From contig NZ_JWLJ01000001.1 in assembly GCF_000813985.1 (NCBI RefSeq), positions 732,453 to 796,452 of the forward strand: a stretch of DNA of 64,000 nucleotides, written 5' to 3'. The notes beneath the pieces are model-generated. The model worked only from the letters and a program-made list of their open reading frames with translations. It did not search any database and was not told where the DNA came from. Positions 18,522-27,645 of this stretch are shown here, piece by piece. Made by a program: the position numbers and the translations under genes. The stretch's first letter is position 1, and each line of letters begins with the position of its first letter. Source of the stretch: Ruegeria sp. ANG-R (GTDB lineage Bacteria; Pseudomonadota; Alphaproteobacteria; Rhodobacterales; Rhodobacteraceae).

Positions 18522-19732
18522 GCCAGGGCCGCGTTGCCGCGCGACCTCGAACGTTTCATGAGCATCAGCAGGATAGCGATGTTCAGCCCGTTCCAGACTA
18601 TGCCGTTGATGAAGGCCAATTGATAGCTACCGGTCACGTCGTAGATCCAACCTGACATCCATCCCCCCAAGGCCATGCCCAGAATGGTCATCATCATGAC
18701 GAAGCCCACGCGCGCTCCGGCCTCTTGCGGGGGCATGTATTCGCGCACGACCAGGGCATAGCTGGGTACAATACCCCCTTGCGCCAGACCAAACAGCATA
18801 CTGACAACGTATAGGGAAACCATGCCGTCGTAAGGCAGAAACAGAAACAGCGCGATACATTGCAGGACCGAACCGATCAGCAGGGTCGACAGCCCTCCCA
18901 GCTGGTCCGCGACCAGCCCCGAAATCACGCGGCTGACCACGCCCCCGAGCAGCATCAGTGACAGCATTTCGGCCCCGACGGCCGGCCCGTAGCCAAGACC
19001 GACGCAATAGGACACGATATGGACCTGCGGCATCGACATGGCCACGCAACATCCAATGCCTGCCAGCCCGAGGATGTATTGCAGGGCGCGGGGCGAAAAC
19101 CCCACGCTTTGCGCCTTGATCTGTGCCGCAGCGGCGGCGGTACCATGTGCCTCGTCCGGAAGCTGACGACGCAGGAGCAGGGACAGGGGAATGACGGTGA
19201 TCAGCGTTATGACGGCGAGGCTCAGATAGACCTGCTGCCATCCTTCACGCTGTAAAATCCCCGATAACAGGGTGGGCCAGATAGCGCCTGACAGGTAGTT
19301 ACCACTGGCGACCAGCGCCACGGCGATCCCGCGCCTGCGCATGAACCAATGCGAGATGTCGGCAATCAGTGGGCCAAACCCGATCGACGTGCCCAAGCCC
19401 AGTAACAGATGTGCAACCGAGAGGAGGCCGATGTTCGGAGCAAGGGTCGCCAGCAAATAGCTTAACGCGCTTAACAGGGCAGCCCCGATTAACGCTTTTG
19501 TCACGCCCAGACGATCCACCAGCTTGCCAAGCCACATGTTGCCAAAGGCAAACCCGATCATGGTGAGCGTATAGGGCATCGACGCCGCAGCCCTTCCGGC
19601 GCCGAACTCGGTCTCGATGGCGGGCATCACCACGATCACGGCCCACATGCCGACATTGACCACGGTTGCGATGGCCAGTGTGATCAGCAAGCGAAGCCAC
19701 GAGTATCTGCTGTCATGGATCGGATGTGTCAT
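18518..19732 (-). CDS. MFS transporter
   Basis: A 404-residue major facilitator permease with 12 predicted helices. The MLGLGTSIGFGPLIADISHWFMRRRGIAV region resembles the oxalate/formate antiporter-like (OFA) and monocarboxylate-porter-like branch, and MWLGKLVDRLG is the loop 2-3 motif. An organic anion substrate is possible but not shown. The gene overlaps yceI-like downstream by four bases. The short upstream gap to the ImuA-like gene (43 bases) leaves room for a promoter or for read-through from the SOS-controlled gene. Confidence 0.87.
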   Translation of the reverse strand: MTHPIHDSRYSWLRLLITLAIATVVNVGMWAVIVVMPAIETEFGAGRAAASMPYTLTMIGFAFGNMWLGKLVDRLGVTKALIGAALLSALSYLLATLAPNIGLLSVAHLLLGLGTSIGFGPLIADISHWFMRRRGIAVALVASGNYLSGAIWPTLLSGILQREGWQQVYLSLAVITLITVIPLSLLLRRQLPDEAHGTAAAAAQIKAQSVGFSPRALQYILGLAGIGCCVAMSMPQVHIVSYCVGLGYGPAVGAEMLSLMLLGGVVSRVISGLVADQLGGLSTLLIGSVLQCIALFLFLPYDGMVSLYVVSMLFGLAQGGIVPSYALVVREYMPPQEAGARVGFVMMMTILGMALGGWMSGWIYDVTGSYQLAFINGIVWNGLNIAILLMLMKRSRSRGNAALA

Positions 19733-19775
19733 GCCGGCACGCTAGGGGGCAAGTTCGGTTTTGACCAGTCACAAG

Positions 19776-20402
19776 TTATGTGACCGTGGGTATGTCTTCG
19801 GTTTTGATCTGCTGCAACTGCAGGCCGGGCTGGTGGGCGGTCCGCGTCACGTGCCAACTGGCCGGGGGCAGGGCGCGGGCACGGCGTCGGGTCAGGCGCC
19901 AACTGCAGGCCGCATCCCGATAGGCCGGCGCCATATGCCAGCGCGTCTCGATCCCCTGTGCGCCGCCATCGTCAGGTGTCAACAGCAGTCCCAGCGGGGC
20001 TCGCCCCGATGTGCCACCCTGTTCGGCGGCCAGATGCATCCGCCGGACCGGGGTCAGACCCGGCGGGCCGGGCAGATCGCCGATAACCAGCGGGGCGGCT
20101 CCGCTGCGCAAGGCTTCTTCCATGCACCACAACAGGTCTTCGGGCTTATCGGGGCGAACCAGCAGAAACCGGGACGGGTCGGCGAAAGGCAACATGCCCT
20201 CGGGATTCAGCTGGGCCACCTCCCACGCCGGGGCAATCCACATCACCGGGTCCTGCATCTGCCCCGCCACCCACAGGGCAAAGCTGCGCCGGGCTGGGCC
20301 GCAGGCCTCGTGTACACGAGCCAGTTGCAGGCTGATCTGTGGGTGCAGGGCGACCCCGGGCGAGGTGCGCGCGGGTTTTCGGCCAAGAAGATGGGTCGAC
20401 AT
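19776..20402 (-). CDS. imuA: ImuA-like SOS mutagenesis protein (orphan)
   Basis: ImuA is a RecA/SulA-like accessory of the ImuB-DnaE2 error-prone polymerase cassette. The 208-residue protein has the ImuA pattern: LARVHEACGPARRSFALW near the N-terminus, PVMWIAP (degenerate Walker-like region), FADPSRFLLV, LLWCMEEALRSGAAPLVIGDL, RRMHLAAEQGG, and a C-terminal SWRLTRRRA basic segment. ATG at 20402 is preferred; an in-frame TTG at 20411 is the alternative. A LexA-box match lies 18 bases upstream. Unlike the usual cassette, no imuB or dnaE2 follows: the next gene is an MFS transporter. Confidence 0.7.
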   Translation of the reverse strand: MSTHLLGRKPARTSPGVALHPQISLQLARVHEACGPARRSFALWVAGQMQDPVMWIAPAWEVAQLNPEGMLPFADPSRFLLVRPDKPEDLLWCMEEALRSGAAPLVIGDLPGPPGLTPVRRMHLAAEQGGTSGRAPLGLLLTPDDGGAQGIETRWHMAPAYRDAACSWRLTRRRARALPPASWHVTRTAHQPGLQLQQIKTEDIPTVT

Positions 20403-20419
20403 GCTGCTCAAACTAGCAT

Positions 20420-20434
20420 GTTCTTATTTTGTTC
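20420..20434 (-). promoter_or_regulatory. LexA (SOS) box of the ImuA-like gene
   Basis: GTTC-N7-GTTC is an exact match to the direct-repeat LexA box known in many Alphaproteobacteria (GAAC-N7-GAAC on the gene's strand). Its position just upstream of the start would place it at the promoter. Confidence 0.75.
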
Positions 20435-20451
20435 TCAATCGAGGATTGCCG

Positions 20452-21033
20452 TCACCGCGACAGGATCAGGCGTCCATCTGCAAACTGGATATTTGAAAAC
20501 CGATGCAGATACTCCATCCCCAGCAGGGATTGGTCCAGATCGCCCCCATTGACCGAGGCCGGGATATCGCGATCGGTGATAGGGCCCAGCGAGAGGCTCT
20601 CCAGCCGAACCGGAGCGGTGCGCACCACGCCATTGGCTGTCGAGGCCCGCCCCAGATAGTTCAACTGCTCCGTGTCGATCCCGATTCTTTCAGCATCTTT
20701 CGGGCTGATGACGATGTTGCTGGCTCCGGTATCGACCAGAAAGGTCACCGCTTTGCCATTCACCAGCATCGGCAAATAATAATGTCCGTCAAATGCGCGC
20801 GGTACCTCGATCCTCTGATCGGTCACGGTGAGTTGTGGGGTAGGGCTGACGGTCGAGCGGATATCATCCCACAGGCCGACGACGGCGATTACCCCGATAA
20901 AGATAAACACCCAGGCCGCGACCTGCTGCATGGTTTTGCCCAAAGACTGACGGTTCTGAGTGATAAACCACATCAGCAGGGCGGCCCCCAGCAGAACCAG
21001 ATAGGTCAATCGCCCAAAATCTTCGCCGTCCAT
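20452..21033 (-). CDS. Membrane-anchored retropepsin-like aspartic protease (TIGR02281 type)
   Basis: Single-domain, clan AA aspartic peptidase that acts as a dimer. The 193 residues have two N-terminal hydrophobic helices (about residues 8-24 and 37-54) and a C-terminal domain with the active-site motif LVDTGASNIVIS (Asp101) and the family ending LLGMEYLHRFSNIQF. The catalytic domain is expected in the periplasm. It is 41 bases from the downstream MarC-like gene's neighbour region and on the same strand as ABC-F and MarC genes, so it may be the last member of that operon. The substrate is unknown. Confidence 0.9.
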   Translation of the reverse strand: MDGEDFGRLTYLVLLGAALLMWFITQNRQSLGKTMQQVAAWVFIFIGVIAVVGLWDDIRSTVSPTPQLTVTDQRIEVPRAFDGHYYLPMLVNGKAVTFLVDTGASNIVISPKDAERIGIDTEQLNYLGRASTANGVVRTAPVRLESLSLGPITDRDIPASVNGGDLDQSLLGMEYLHRFSNIQFADGRLILSR

Positions 21034-21074
21034 TTAATCACCCGAAATCCGTTGTGCCGTACCAATATGGTGCC

Positions 21075-21695
21075 TCACGAGGCGAAACCAAAGGCTTTGA
21101 GGCCATCTAGAATGAACTGAACCGATAGTGCGGCCAGCAGCATACCCAGCAGCCGTGTCAGCACGTTCAGCCCGGTTTTGCCCAGGATACGGGCGATCAG
21201 CCCGCCGGCCAGAAAGAACACAAAAACGACCAGCATGACGGCCAGCATGACGGCGCAGGCAGCCGCGATCCCTTGAATGCCGGGGTTCTGTCCGGCCAAT
21301 AGAATGATAGTTGCGATTGAGCCGGGGCCTGCGATCAGAGGAATCGCCAGGGGGAATACTGAAGGGTCTGGATGCTCTTCTTCTTCCGCACGGTTCTCAC
21401 GCCGCTTGTTGCGCCGCTCGAACAGCATATCGAGCGCGGTCAGGAACAGCAAAGCGCCCCCGGCCACTTTGAACGCTGGCATCGAGATGCCGACAAAGCC
21501 CAGAACAGCCTCGCCAAAAGCGGCGAAGGCGATCAGGATGAAAACAGCGGTCAGGCAACTGCGAATGGCGATCTTACGGCGTGTGGCGGCATCTATGTCC
21601 TGTGTCAACGCAACAAAGACCGGCGTGGTGCCGAACGGGTCGATCACCACGAACATTGTGGTGAACGCCGTTATGAAAAAGGCCATGTCAATCAT
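21075..21695 (-). CDS. MarC-family integral membrane protein
   Basis: The 206-residue protein has six hydrophobic helices and MarC family motifs: VVIDPFGTTPVFVALT near the N-terminus, FLTALDMLF, and FPLAIPLIAGPGSI in the middle. The function of the family is unresolved; it is not itself a proven drug pump. The ATG at 21695 is chosen because GGAGG lies seven bases upstream, and it overlaps the ABC-F stop by four bases (ATGA), so translation is coupled. A frame extending to 21740 would lie inside the ABC-F gene. Confidence 0.9.
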   Translation of the reverse strand: MIDMAFFITAFTTMFVVIDPFGTTPVFVALTQDIDAATRRKIAIRSCLTAVFILIAFAAFGEAVLGFVGISMPAFKVAGGALLFLTALDMLFERRNKRRENRAEEEEHPDPSVFPLAIPLIAGPGSIATIILLAGQNPGIQGIAAACAVMLAVMLVVFVFFLAGGLIARILGKTGLNVLTRLLGMLLAALSVQFILDGLKAFGFAS

Positions 21696-23545
21696 GCGAC
21701 GTCCTCCGCCTGTTCCAGTCGCTCGGCGGCGGCAACCCACAATGCCTCGGCTTTTTGCATGGCTTCGACCAGCTCGGCAAATTTGCGATTCCAGGTTTCC
21801 AGATCGTTTATCCGGTCATCTTCGTACAGGGCAGGATCGGCCAGTTTGGCCGAGAGCTTGTCGTGCATATCCGTCAGTTTTTCGACCCGATCCTCACATT
21901 TGCGCAGATCGGCGCGCAAGGCCAGCATGGTATCGCGAGAAGGGCGTTTGGGTTTAGCGGTCGGCGATTTTTCCCTGACGGGTTTGTCCCGGGCCAAGAG
22001 CATGGTCCGATAGGCTTCAAGATCACCTTCGAACGGCTTGACAGTCTTGTCTGCCACCAACCAGAGCCGGTCTGCAACCAGTGACAGCAGGTGCATGTCA
22101 TGGCTGACCAGAACCACAGCGCCTGAATAAGCGGTCAGCGCTTCGACCAGCGCTTCGCGGCTTTCAATGTCCAGGTGGTTCGTCGGTTCGTCGAGGATCA
22201 ACATGTGCGGCGCGTCGATGGTGGCGATCAATAGAGAAAGCCGCGCTTTCTGCCCGCCCGACAGGCGACCCACCAGTGTTTCGGCCTGATCCGAATTCAG
22301 CCCGAACCCAGCCAGGCGCGAGCGCCATTTTCCGGGAGCCTCGTCAGGGCGCAGGCGGCGCAGATGATCCAAGGGCGTTTCGTCCACATGCAGCTCATCC
22401 ACTTGATGTTGTGCAAAATAGCCGATGCGCAGTTTCGAGCTGCGGGTCATCTTACCCGCCATCAGGGGCAGGCGATCGGACAGCAGTTTCGAAAGTGTTG
22501 ATTTACCCTGACCGTTCTTGCCAAGCAGAGCGATGCGATCATCCTGATCAATGCGCAAGTTCAAGCGGCGCAGAACCTCGGTCTCGCCATAGCCAGTCAC
22601 ACCGCCTTCAAGCTGGATGATCGGGGGCGACAGCTCTTCTGGCTCGGGGAAAGAAAAGGCGCGCAGGGCCGCCTCTTGCGGGGTTGAGACCAGTTGGATG
22701 CGCTCGATCATCTTGAGGCGAGACTGGGCCTGCACGGCTTTGGACGCCTTATATCGGAACCGATCCACGAAACTTTGCAAATGCGCGATGCGGGCCTTGG
22801 CCTTGGCGTTTTCCGACTCCGCTTGTGCCAGACGTTCTGCGCGCCGTTCGGCAAACTTGTCGTAGGGAACCGCGTAATAGGTCAGCTTGCGGTCTTCGAG
22901 ATGCAGAATTGATCCCACCGCACGATTTAGTAGCCCACGGTCGTGGCTGATGATGATGACCGTATGCGGGTATTTCGCCAGATAGCTTTCCAGCCACAGG
23001 GCACCTTCAAGGTCCAGATAGTTGGTCGGTTCGTCCAGCAGCAGCAGATCGGGCTGCGAAAACAGCACTGCCGCCAGCGCCACGCGCATCCGCCAGCCGC
23101 CCGAGAAATCAGAACAGGGCTTCAGCTGATCCTCGTCGTCAAAGCCCAATCCTTTGAGGATCGAGGCCGCGCGCGCTTCAGCCGACCAAGCATCGATATC
23201 AGCCAGCCGGGTCTGGATTTCAGCAATCCGGTCCGGATCTGTCGCGCTGTCTGCTTCGGCCATCAATGTGCTGCGTTCTACATCCGCGGCCAGAACGGTG
23301 TTGATCAGCGAGACATCCGAGGATGGCACTTCCTGCGCCACGCCCCCAATCCGAGCGCGTTTCGGAAGTGAGATATTCCCTGATTCCAGCGACAACTCGC
23401 TCCGGATCAATCGGAAGAGCGTCGTTTTTCCGGTGCCATTGCGTCCAACCAGACCCACCTTGTGACCATCCGGAATGGTTGCGCTGGCCCCATCAAACAG
23501 GGGACGGCCCTCAACGGCATAATTTATGTTCTCGATCCGTAGCAT
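21692..23545 (-). CDS. ABC-F family ATPase (YheS-like)
   Basis: Cytoplasmic ABC-F protein, probably ribosome-associated; it has no membrane domain. The 617 residues contain two ABC cassettes: Walker A GLVGRNGTGKTT (about residues 32-43) and LLGKNGQGKST, signatures DFSGGWRMRVALA and RLSGGQKARLSLL, and Walker B LLLLDEPTNYLD and MLILDEPTNHLD. The linker between them is rich in charged helices (P-site tRNA interaction motif region, about residues 235-300). A C-terminal coiled coil (about residues 545-610) makes it YheS-like rather than EttA-like. It is the first gene of a tight pair with the MarC-like gene. Confidence 0.92.
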   Translation of the reverse strand: MLRIENINYAVEGRPLFDGASATIPDGHKVGLVGRNGTGKTTLFRLIRSELSLESGNISLPKRARIGGVAQEVPSSDVSLINTVLAADVERSTLMAEADSATDPDRIAEIQTRLADIDAWSAEARAASILKGLGFDDEDQLKPCSDFSGGWRMRVALAAVLFSQPDLLLLDEPTNYLDLEGALWLESYLAKYPHTVIIISHDRGLLNRAVGSILHLEDRKLTYYAVPYDKFAERRAERLAQAESENAKAKARIAHLQSFVDRFRYKASKAVQAQSRLKMIERIQLVSTPQEAALRAFSFPEPEELSPPIIQLEGGVTGYGETEVLRRLNLRIDQDDRIALLGKNGQGKSTLSKLLSDRLPLMAGKMTRSSKLRIGYFAQHQVDELHVDETPLDHLRRLRPDEAPGKWRSRLAGFGLNSDQAETLVGRLSGGQKARLSLLIATIDAPHMLILDEPTNHLDIESREALVEALTAYSGAVVLVSHDMHLLSLVADRLWLVADKTVKPFEGDLEAYRTMLLARDKPVREKSPTAKPKRPSRDTMLALRADLRKCEDRVEKLTDMHDKLSAKLADPALYEDDRINDLETWNRKFAELVEAMQKAEALWVAAAERLEQAEDVA

Positions 23546-23650
23546 GACGCGCTCTTATCAGAGCATCCAAGACGCCGCCAGAGGTCACCATGTTCAAGCC
23601 AGAAGCAATGTGTTAGCGCTGTTCCGGTTCGTCTTCCAAACGGTTTCGAT

Positions 23651-24853
23651 ATGCGTCCGGCTCAATCACCTCCGACCCTGATAACGCTGATCTTTGCAAC
23701 GGCACTCTCGGTTTTGACATTGAACATGTTCTTGCCGTCGCTGGCGCATATGAGCGAAGATTTCGGCGTGGATTATGGCCTGATGAACGTATCTGTGGCG
23801 GGGTATCTATGTGTCTCGGCAGTCTTGCAGTTGATCGTCGGGCCGCTGTCCGATCGTTACGGGCGCAGGCCGGTTCTGCTGATCGCGATGGGTATTTTCG
23901 TTGTCGCATCAATTGGATGCGTTTCAGCCGAGTCGATCTGGGCCTTCCTTGCGTTTCGGATGATTCAGGCAGCGGTGGTGGCCGGGCCGGTTCTGTCGAG
24001 CGCTTCGATCCGCGACCGATATCCCCCAAATGAAGCAGCCAGCAAACTGGGCTATGTCGCGATGGCGATGGCGCTGGCACCGATGCTTGGACCGATGCTG
24101 GGCGGTGCGCTGGACATGCTGTTCGGTTGGCGCGCCGGGTTCGTAATGTATTCGTTGCTTGGGGCAGGGGTATTGCTGCTGTTGTGGGGCGACATGGGTG
24201 AAACCAACACCAACCGATCCTCAACCTTCGCCGCGCAACTGCGCGAATACCCTCATCTGTTTCGCGCACGCAGGTTCTGGGGCTACGCCTTATGCGCTGC
24301 GTTCTCTATCGGCGGTTTTTTCAGTTTCATCACCGGCGCACCGCTGGTCGCTGCGGCCTGGTTTGATCTCAGCCCCGCCATGCTGGGCCTTGGGATCGGG
24401 ATCATCACGGGCGGTTTTATGGTCGGCAACTTTGTCACCGGGCGCATCGCAAAGCGCACTCAACTCACCACAATGATCCTATTCGGTCGGATCGTGGCGT
24501 CGGTCGGACCGTTCTGCGGGCTGTTGCTGTTCATCGGCAACATGGGCTCGGTCTGGGTGTTTTTCGGCTCCGCCATCTGCGTTGGTTTCGGGAACGGACT
24601 GACCAACGCAAATGCCTCGGCCGGGGTGATGTCGGTGCGTCCGAAACTGGCAGGCAGTGCTGCCGGCCTGTCAGGCGCACTGATCGTGGCACTGGGTGCA
24701 GTCTTGACCATGATGACCGGGACGTTCGTAAGCCCCGAAAACGGGCCTTATCTGGTGCTGAGCATGATGTGCGGCAGCAGCTTTGCAGGTCTTTTGGCAG
24801 TGCTCTATGTCCGCCGGTTGGATCGTATCGACCCGCTGCCTGAGGCGATCTGA
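23651..24853 (+). CDS. Bcr/CflA-family MFS multidrug transporter
   Basis: A 12-helix drug:proton antiporter of 400 residues. The N-terminal part shows the Bcr/CflA features: NMFLPSLAHMSEDF near helix 1, YLCVSAVLQLIVGPLSDRYGRRPVLL (helix 2 and the loop 2-3 motif), and FRMIQAA followed by AMALAPMLGPMLGG (motif C-like). It is divergent from the ABC-F gene with a 105-base gap. The ribosome site before the ATG is weak. Substrates are unknown. Confidence 0.9.
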   Translation: MRPAQSPPTLITLIFATALSVLTLNMFLPSLAHMSEDFGVDYGLMNVSVAGYLCVSAVLQLIVGPLSDRYGRRPVLLIAMGIFVVASIGCVSAESIWAFLAFRMIQAAVVAGPVLSSASIRDRYPPNEAASKLGYVAMAMALAPMLGPMLGGALDMLFGWRAGFVMYSLLGAGVLLLLWGDMGETNTNRSSTFAAQLREYPHLFRARRFWGYALCAAFSIGGFFSFITGAPLVAAAWFDLSPAMLGLGIGIITGGFMVGNFVTGRIAKRTQLTTMILFGRIVASVGPFCGLLLFIGNMGSVWVFFGSAICVGFGNGLTNANASAGVMSVRPKLAGSAAGLSGALIVALGAVLTMMTGTFVSPENGPYLVLSMMCGSSFAGLLAVLYVRRLDRIDPLPEAI

Positions 24854-24957
24854 GCGATAAACGATCATAACGCTTTTCATGAGGCAAATACCATGTTAGG
24901 CGGCGCGCGATGGATTTCGGCGCAGGTTTTGCGCCCTTAAGTCAAGGAGAGGCCAAT

Positions 24958-25380
24958 ATGGCACTGGAACGCACATTCTCGATCATTAAACCCGATGCAA
25001 CCCGCCGCAACCTGACTGGCAAGATCAATGCCAAGTTTGAAGAAGCTGGCCTGCGCATCGTTGCGCAAAAGCGCATCCACATGACCAAAGCCCAAGCTGG
25101 CAAGTTCTATGACGTGCACGCCGAGCGTCCGTTCTATGACGAACTGTGCGAATTCATGTCGTCGGCACCGGTTGTTGTCCAGGTTCTGGAAGGCGAAGGC
25201 GCCATTGCCAAAAACCGCGAAGTCATGGGTGCGACCAACCCCGCAGACGCAGCCCCCGGCACCATCCGCGCTGAGTTCGCTGAGTCGGTTGGTGAAAACT
25301 CGGTCCACGGTTCGGACGCACCGGAGACTGCCGCGGTTGAGATTGCCTATTTCTTCTCGGGCATCGAACTGGTCGGCTAA
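24958..25380 (+). CDS. ndk: Nucleoside diphosphate kinase
   Basis: Transfers the gamma phosphate of ATP to NDPs through a phosphohistidine. The 140-residue protein has the family start [15 protein letters not shown], the central [11 protein letters not shown], and the active-site His117 in [10 protein letters not shown]. The ATG at 24958 is preceded by AAGGAG at about seven bases. A rho-independent terminator follows 23 bases after the stop. Confidence 0.97.
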   Translation: MALERTFSIIKPDATRRNLTGKINAKFEEAGLRIVAQKRIHMTKAQAGKFYDVHAERPFYDELCEFMSSAPVVVQVLEGEGAIAKNREVMGATNPADAAPGTIRAEFAESVGENSVHGSDAPETAAVEIAYFFSGIELVG

Positions 25381-25403
25381 TCGGTCGGCAGATCCTAGCT
25401 TTG

Positions 25404-25435
25404 GGCCGTACCCCATATCGGGTGCGGCCTTTCTT
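25404..25435 (+). terminator. Rho-independent terminator of ndk
   Basis: A 10-bp stem (25404-25413 with 25420-25429, one G-T pair) and a six-base loop are followed by TTTCTT. Confidence 0.8.
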
Positions 25436-25498
25436 ATGAGGGCAGGGCTCAAGAGTGTTTGTCCGAATTGCTTTAGTTGACAGGAGCGAAGTGCCGTC

Positions 25499-25948
25499 AT
25501 GAGCACAAACAAACGCATTGTTCTTTCCAGCGATCACGCTGCAATCGACCTCAGGCAGGCCATTGCCGCTTACGTTGAGGCCCAAGGCTGGGAGCCAGTA
25601 GATATCGGCCCGATGACTTCGGAAAGCACGCATTACCCCGAACACGGGGCCGCTGCTGCACGCCTGGTGGCGTCGGGCGATTGTCGCTTTGGTATTATCC
25701 TGTGTGGCACCGGGCAGGGCATTATGATGGCGGCGAACAAAATCAACGGCGTCAGATGTGGTGTTTGCAGTGATGTCTTTTCGGCCCAGATGATCCGTCA
25801 GCACAATGACGCAAACATGCTTTCGCTAGGTGCACGTGTCATTGATGAAAAACTGGCGCTGGAAATTGTGGCTGCTTTCCTGACATCCGAATTCGAAGGC
25901 GGTCGCCACGCAACGCGGGTCGACATGATCGGGGCGCTCGAAGCCTAG
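25499..25948 (+). CDS. rpiB: Ribose-5-phosphate isomerase B
   Basis: Interconverts ribose 5-phosphate and ribulose 5-phosphate in the pentose phosphate pathway. The 149 residues are of normal length for RpiB and contain LSSDHAAIDLR at the N-terminus, FGIILCGTGQGIMMAANK with the catalytic Cys, and QHNDANMLSLGARV. The stop TAG lies inside a CTAG that also forms the stop of the convergent TfoX-like gene. Confidence 0.95.
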   Translation: MSTNKRIVLSSDHAAIDLRQAIAAYVEAQGWEPVDIGPMTSESTHYPEHGAAAARLVASGDCRFGIILCGTGQGIMMAANKINGVRCGVCSDVFSAQMIRQHNDANMLSLGARVIDEKLALEIVAAFLTSEFEGGRHATRVDMIGALEA

Positions 25949-26292
25949 TCTGCTGCCAGATCCTTGGCCGATATACGCACACCCAAAGCATCAAGATCCG
26001 CGATCATCTGATGCTTTGGCGCAATGCTTGCGCTTGCCTTGATCGCGTCAAACCGTGCGCGCAAGGCTTTCTTTTCCTCGCCCTTGCAGTCGTTCCATGG
26101 TCGTCCCTGCAAGCCCATGACCAGAACATAGTAGCCGATGAAATGCGGTCGTGTTCCAGCCTGCAAAAGGCGCGCGTAAGCCTCATCAGCGCCTAGATTG
26201 CGCAACTCCTGAGCGGTCATGATACCAGCCTTGGCGCAGGCTTGCTCGAACGCAGGGCCAAGGTTGCGGATTGAAGAGATCGGATCGGACAT
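25945..26292 (-). CDS. TfoX/Sxy C-terminal domain protein
   Basis: A 115-residue protein matching the stand-alone C-terminal domain of TfoX/Sxy: IRNLGPAFEQACAKAGIMTAQELRNLG, AYARLLQAG, and ALQGRPWNDCKGEEKKALRARFDAIKA-like segments. These helical domains contain a helix-hairpin-helix fold; the stand-alone form has no proven role. The ATG at 26292 is favoured over an upstream TTG at 26313. It shares four bases with the 3' end of rpiB. Confidence 0.82.
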   Translation of the reverse strand: MSDPISSIRNLGPAFEQACAKAGIMTAQELRNLGADEAYARLLQAGTRPHFIGYYVLVMGLQGRPWNDCKGEEKKALRARFDAIKASASIAPKHQMIADLDALGVRISAKDLAAD

Positions 26293-26384
26293 GCCCTGTC
26301 TTATCCCGCGCAATCCGGCCTGTCACCAGCCCAAGGTTGTTTGCTGATGCCCATTACGCTACCCAAACTCCAGGGGAGGCAAGC

Positions 26385-27608
26385 ATGAATGTTGTAAGCC
26401 ATAAGAATATTGCGCAAAATCTGGACCTGATGCACCCGCCAGAGGGGTTTGTTGACGACCCGTTCCCCTTCTACGATGCCTTGCTTGAGTATGCGCCGGT
26501 TTTGCGACAGCCAGATGGATCGGTGCTGTTGTCGCGCCACGGTGACTTGGATGCCATATACCGCGACACGGCACTCTACTCGTCGGATAAAGAGGCTGCG
26601 TTTGGTCCTAAGTTCGGTGTTGGTTCGCCGTTATTTGAACATCATACGACCTCGCTGGTGTTTTCCGATCCTCCCTTGCACACGCGGGTACGCAAGATCA
26701 TGACCTCGGCCCTGACGCCACGCGCAATCGCCCGGATGGAGCCGGGTCTGATCGAAACCGTCGATGCGCTGCTTGACGGTATGGCGGGTAGGGGGAAGGT
26801 CGATCTGATTGCGGATTTTGCTTCGACCATTCCGATCCAGATCATTGGCAACCTGCTGGACGTGCCGATGGACGAGCGCGGGCCGCTGCGCGATTGGTCT
26901 CTGGCCATTCTGGGTGCTCTGGAACCCGCGTTGACGGAAACGCAGCTAGAGAAGGGCCACAGAGCGGTTCGCGAATTTAAAGTCTACCTTCAGGACCTCG
27001 TCGCCCGTCGTCGCGCCGAGCCGGGCGATCCGGAAACAGATGTTCTGACACGGCTGATCCGCGGCGAGGGCGCGGATGAGATGTTGAGTGAAACAGAGCT
27101 TTTGCAGAACTGCATCTTCATTCTGAACGCCGGCCACGAAACGACCACAAATCTGATCGGCAACGGGCTGGCGCTGCTTCACGACCATCCTGAGCAGCGC
27201 CAGCGCCTTTTGGACGATAGGGAGCTGATCGCTCCGGCAGTCGAAGAGGTCTTGCGCTTTCGTTCCCCCAACCAATTTGGCAACCGGGAAACCACGGCAC
27301 AGGTGGAAATCGGAGGGCTGCAGATCGCCAAGGGAACGAACCTGCATCTGTGTATCGGAGCGGCAAACCGCGATCCAGAGATGTTTGCCGATCCAACCTG
27401 CTTTGATATCACGCGCAAACCGAACAGGCATCTGGCCTTTGCGGGCGGGCCGCATGTCTGCGTTGGTTTGACATTGGCGCGCCTCGAAGGTCGTGTTGCA
27501 ATAGGTCGGTTACTTGACCGTTTCCCCGACTACCGAATTCTCGGGCCGAGAGTACAGGGCGGTCGTATCCGCTTTCATGGGTATGCTGCGCTACCTGCCG
27601 CTCTCTGA
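26385..27608 (+). CDS. Cytochrome P450
   Basis: Soluble class I-type bacterial P450 monooxygenase of 407 residues. It has the I-helix oxygen-binding motif AGHETTTN, the K-helix ExxR (EEVLRFRSP), and the haem-ligand loop FAGGPHVCVG with the cysteine near residue 350. The ATG at 26385 has GGGGAGG seven bases upstream. No ferredoxin or ferredoxin reductase gene is adjacent, so electron donors must be encoded elsewhere. The subfamily and substrate cannot be told from the sequence. Confidence 0.93.
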   Translation: MNVVSHKNIAQNLDLMHPPEGFVDDPFPFYDALLEYAPVLRQPDGSVLLSRHGDLDAIYRDTALYSSDKEAAFGPKFGVGSPLFEHHTTSLVFSDPPLHTRVRKIMTSALTPRAIARMEPGLIETVDALLDGMAGRGKVDLIADFASTIPIQIIGNLLDVPMDERGPLRDWSLAILGALEPALTETQLEKGHRAVREFKVYLQDLVARRRAEPGDPETDVLTRLIRGEGADEMLSETELLQNCIFILNAGHETTTNLIGNGLALLHDHPEQRQRLLDDRELIAPAVEEVLRFRSPNQFGNRETTAQVEIGGLQIAKGTNLHLCIGAANRDPEMFADPTCFDITRKPNRHLAFAGGPHVCVGLTLARLEGRVAIGRLLDRFPDYRILGPRVQGGRIRFHGYAALPAAL

Positions 27609-27645
27609 TTTATATTCAATGCTTTGCGCGCTGATCTTAATTCTT

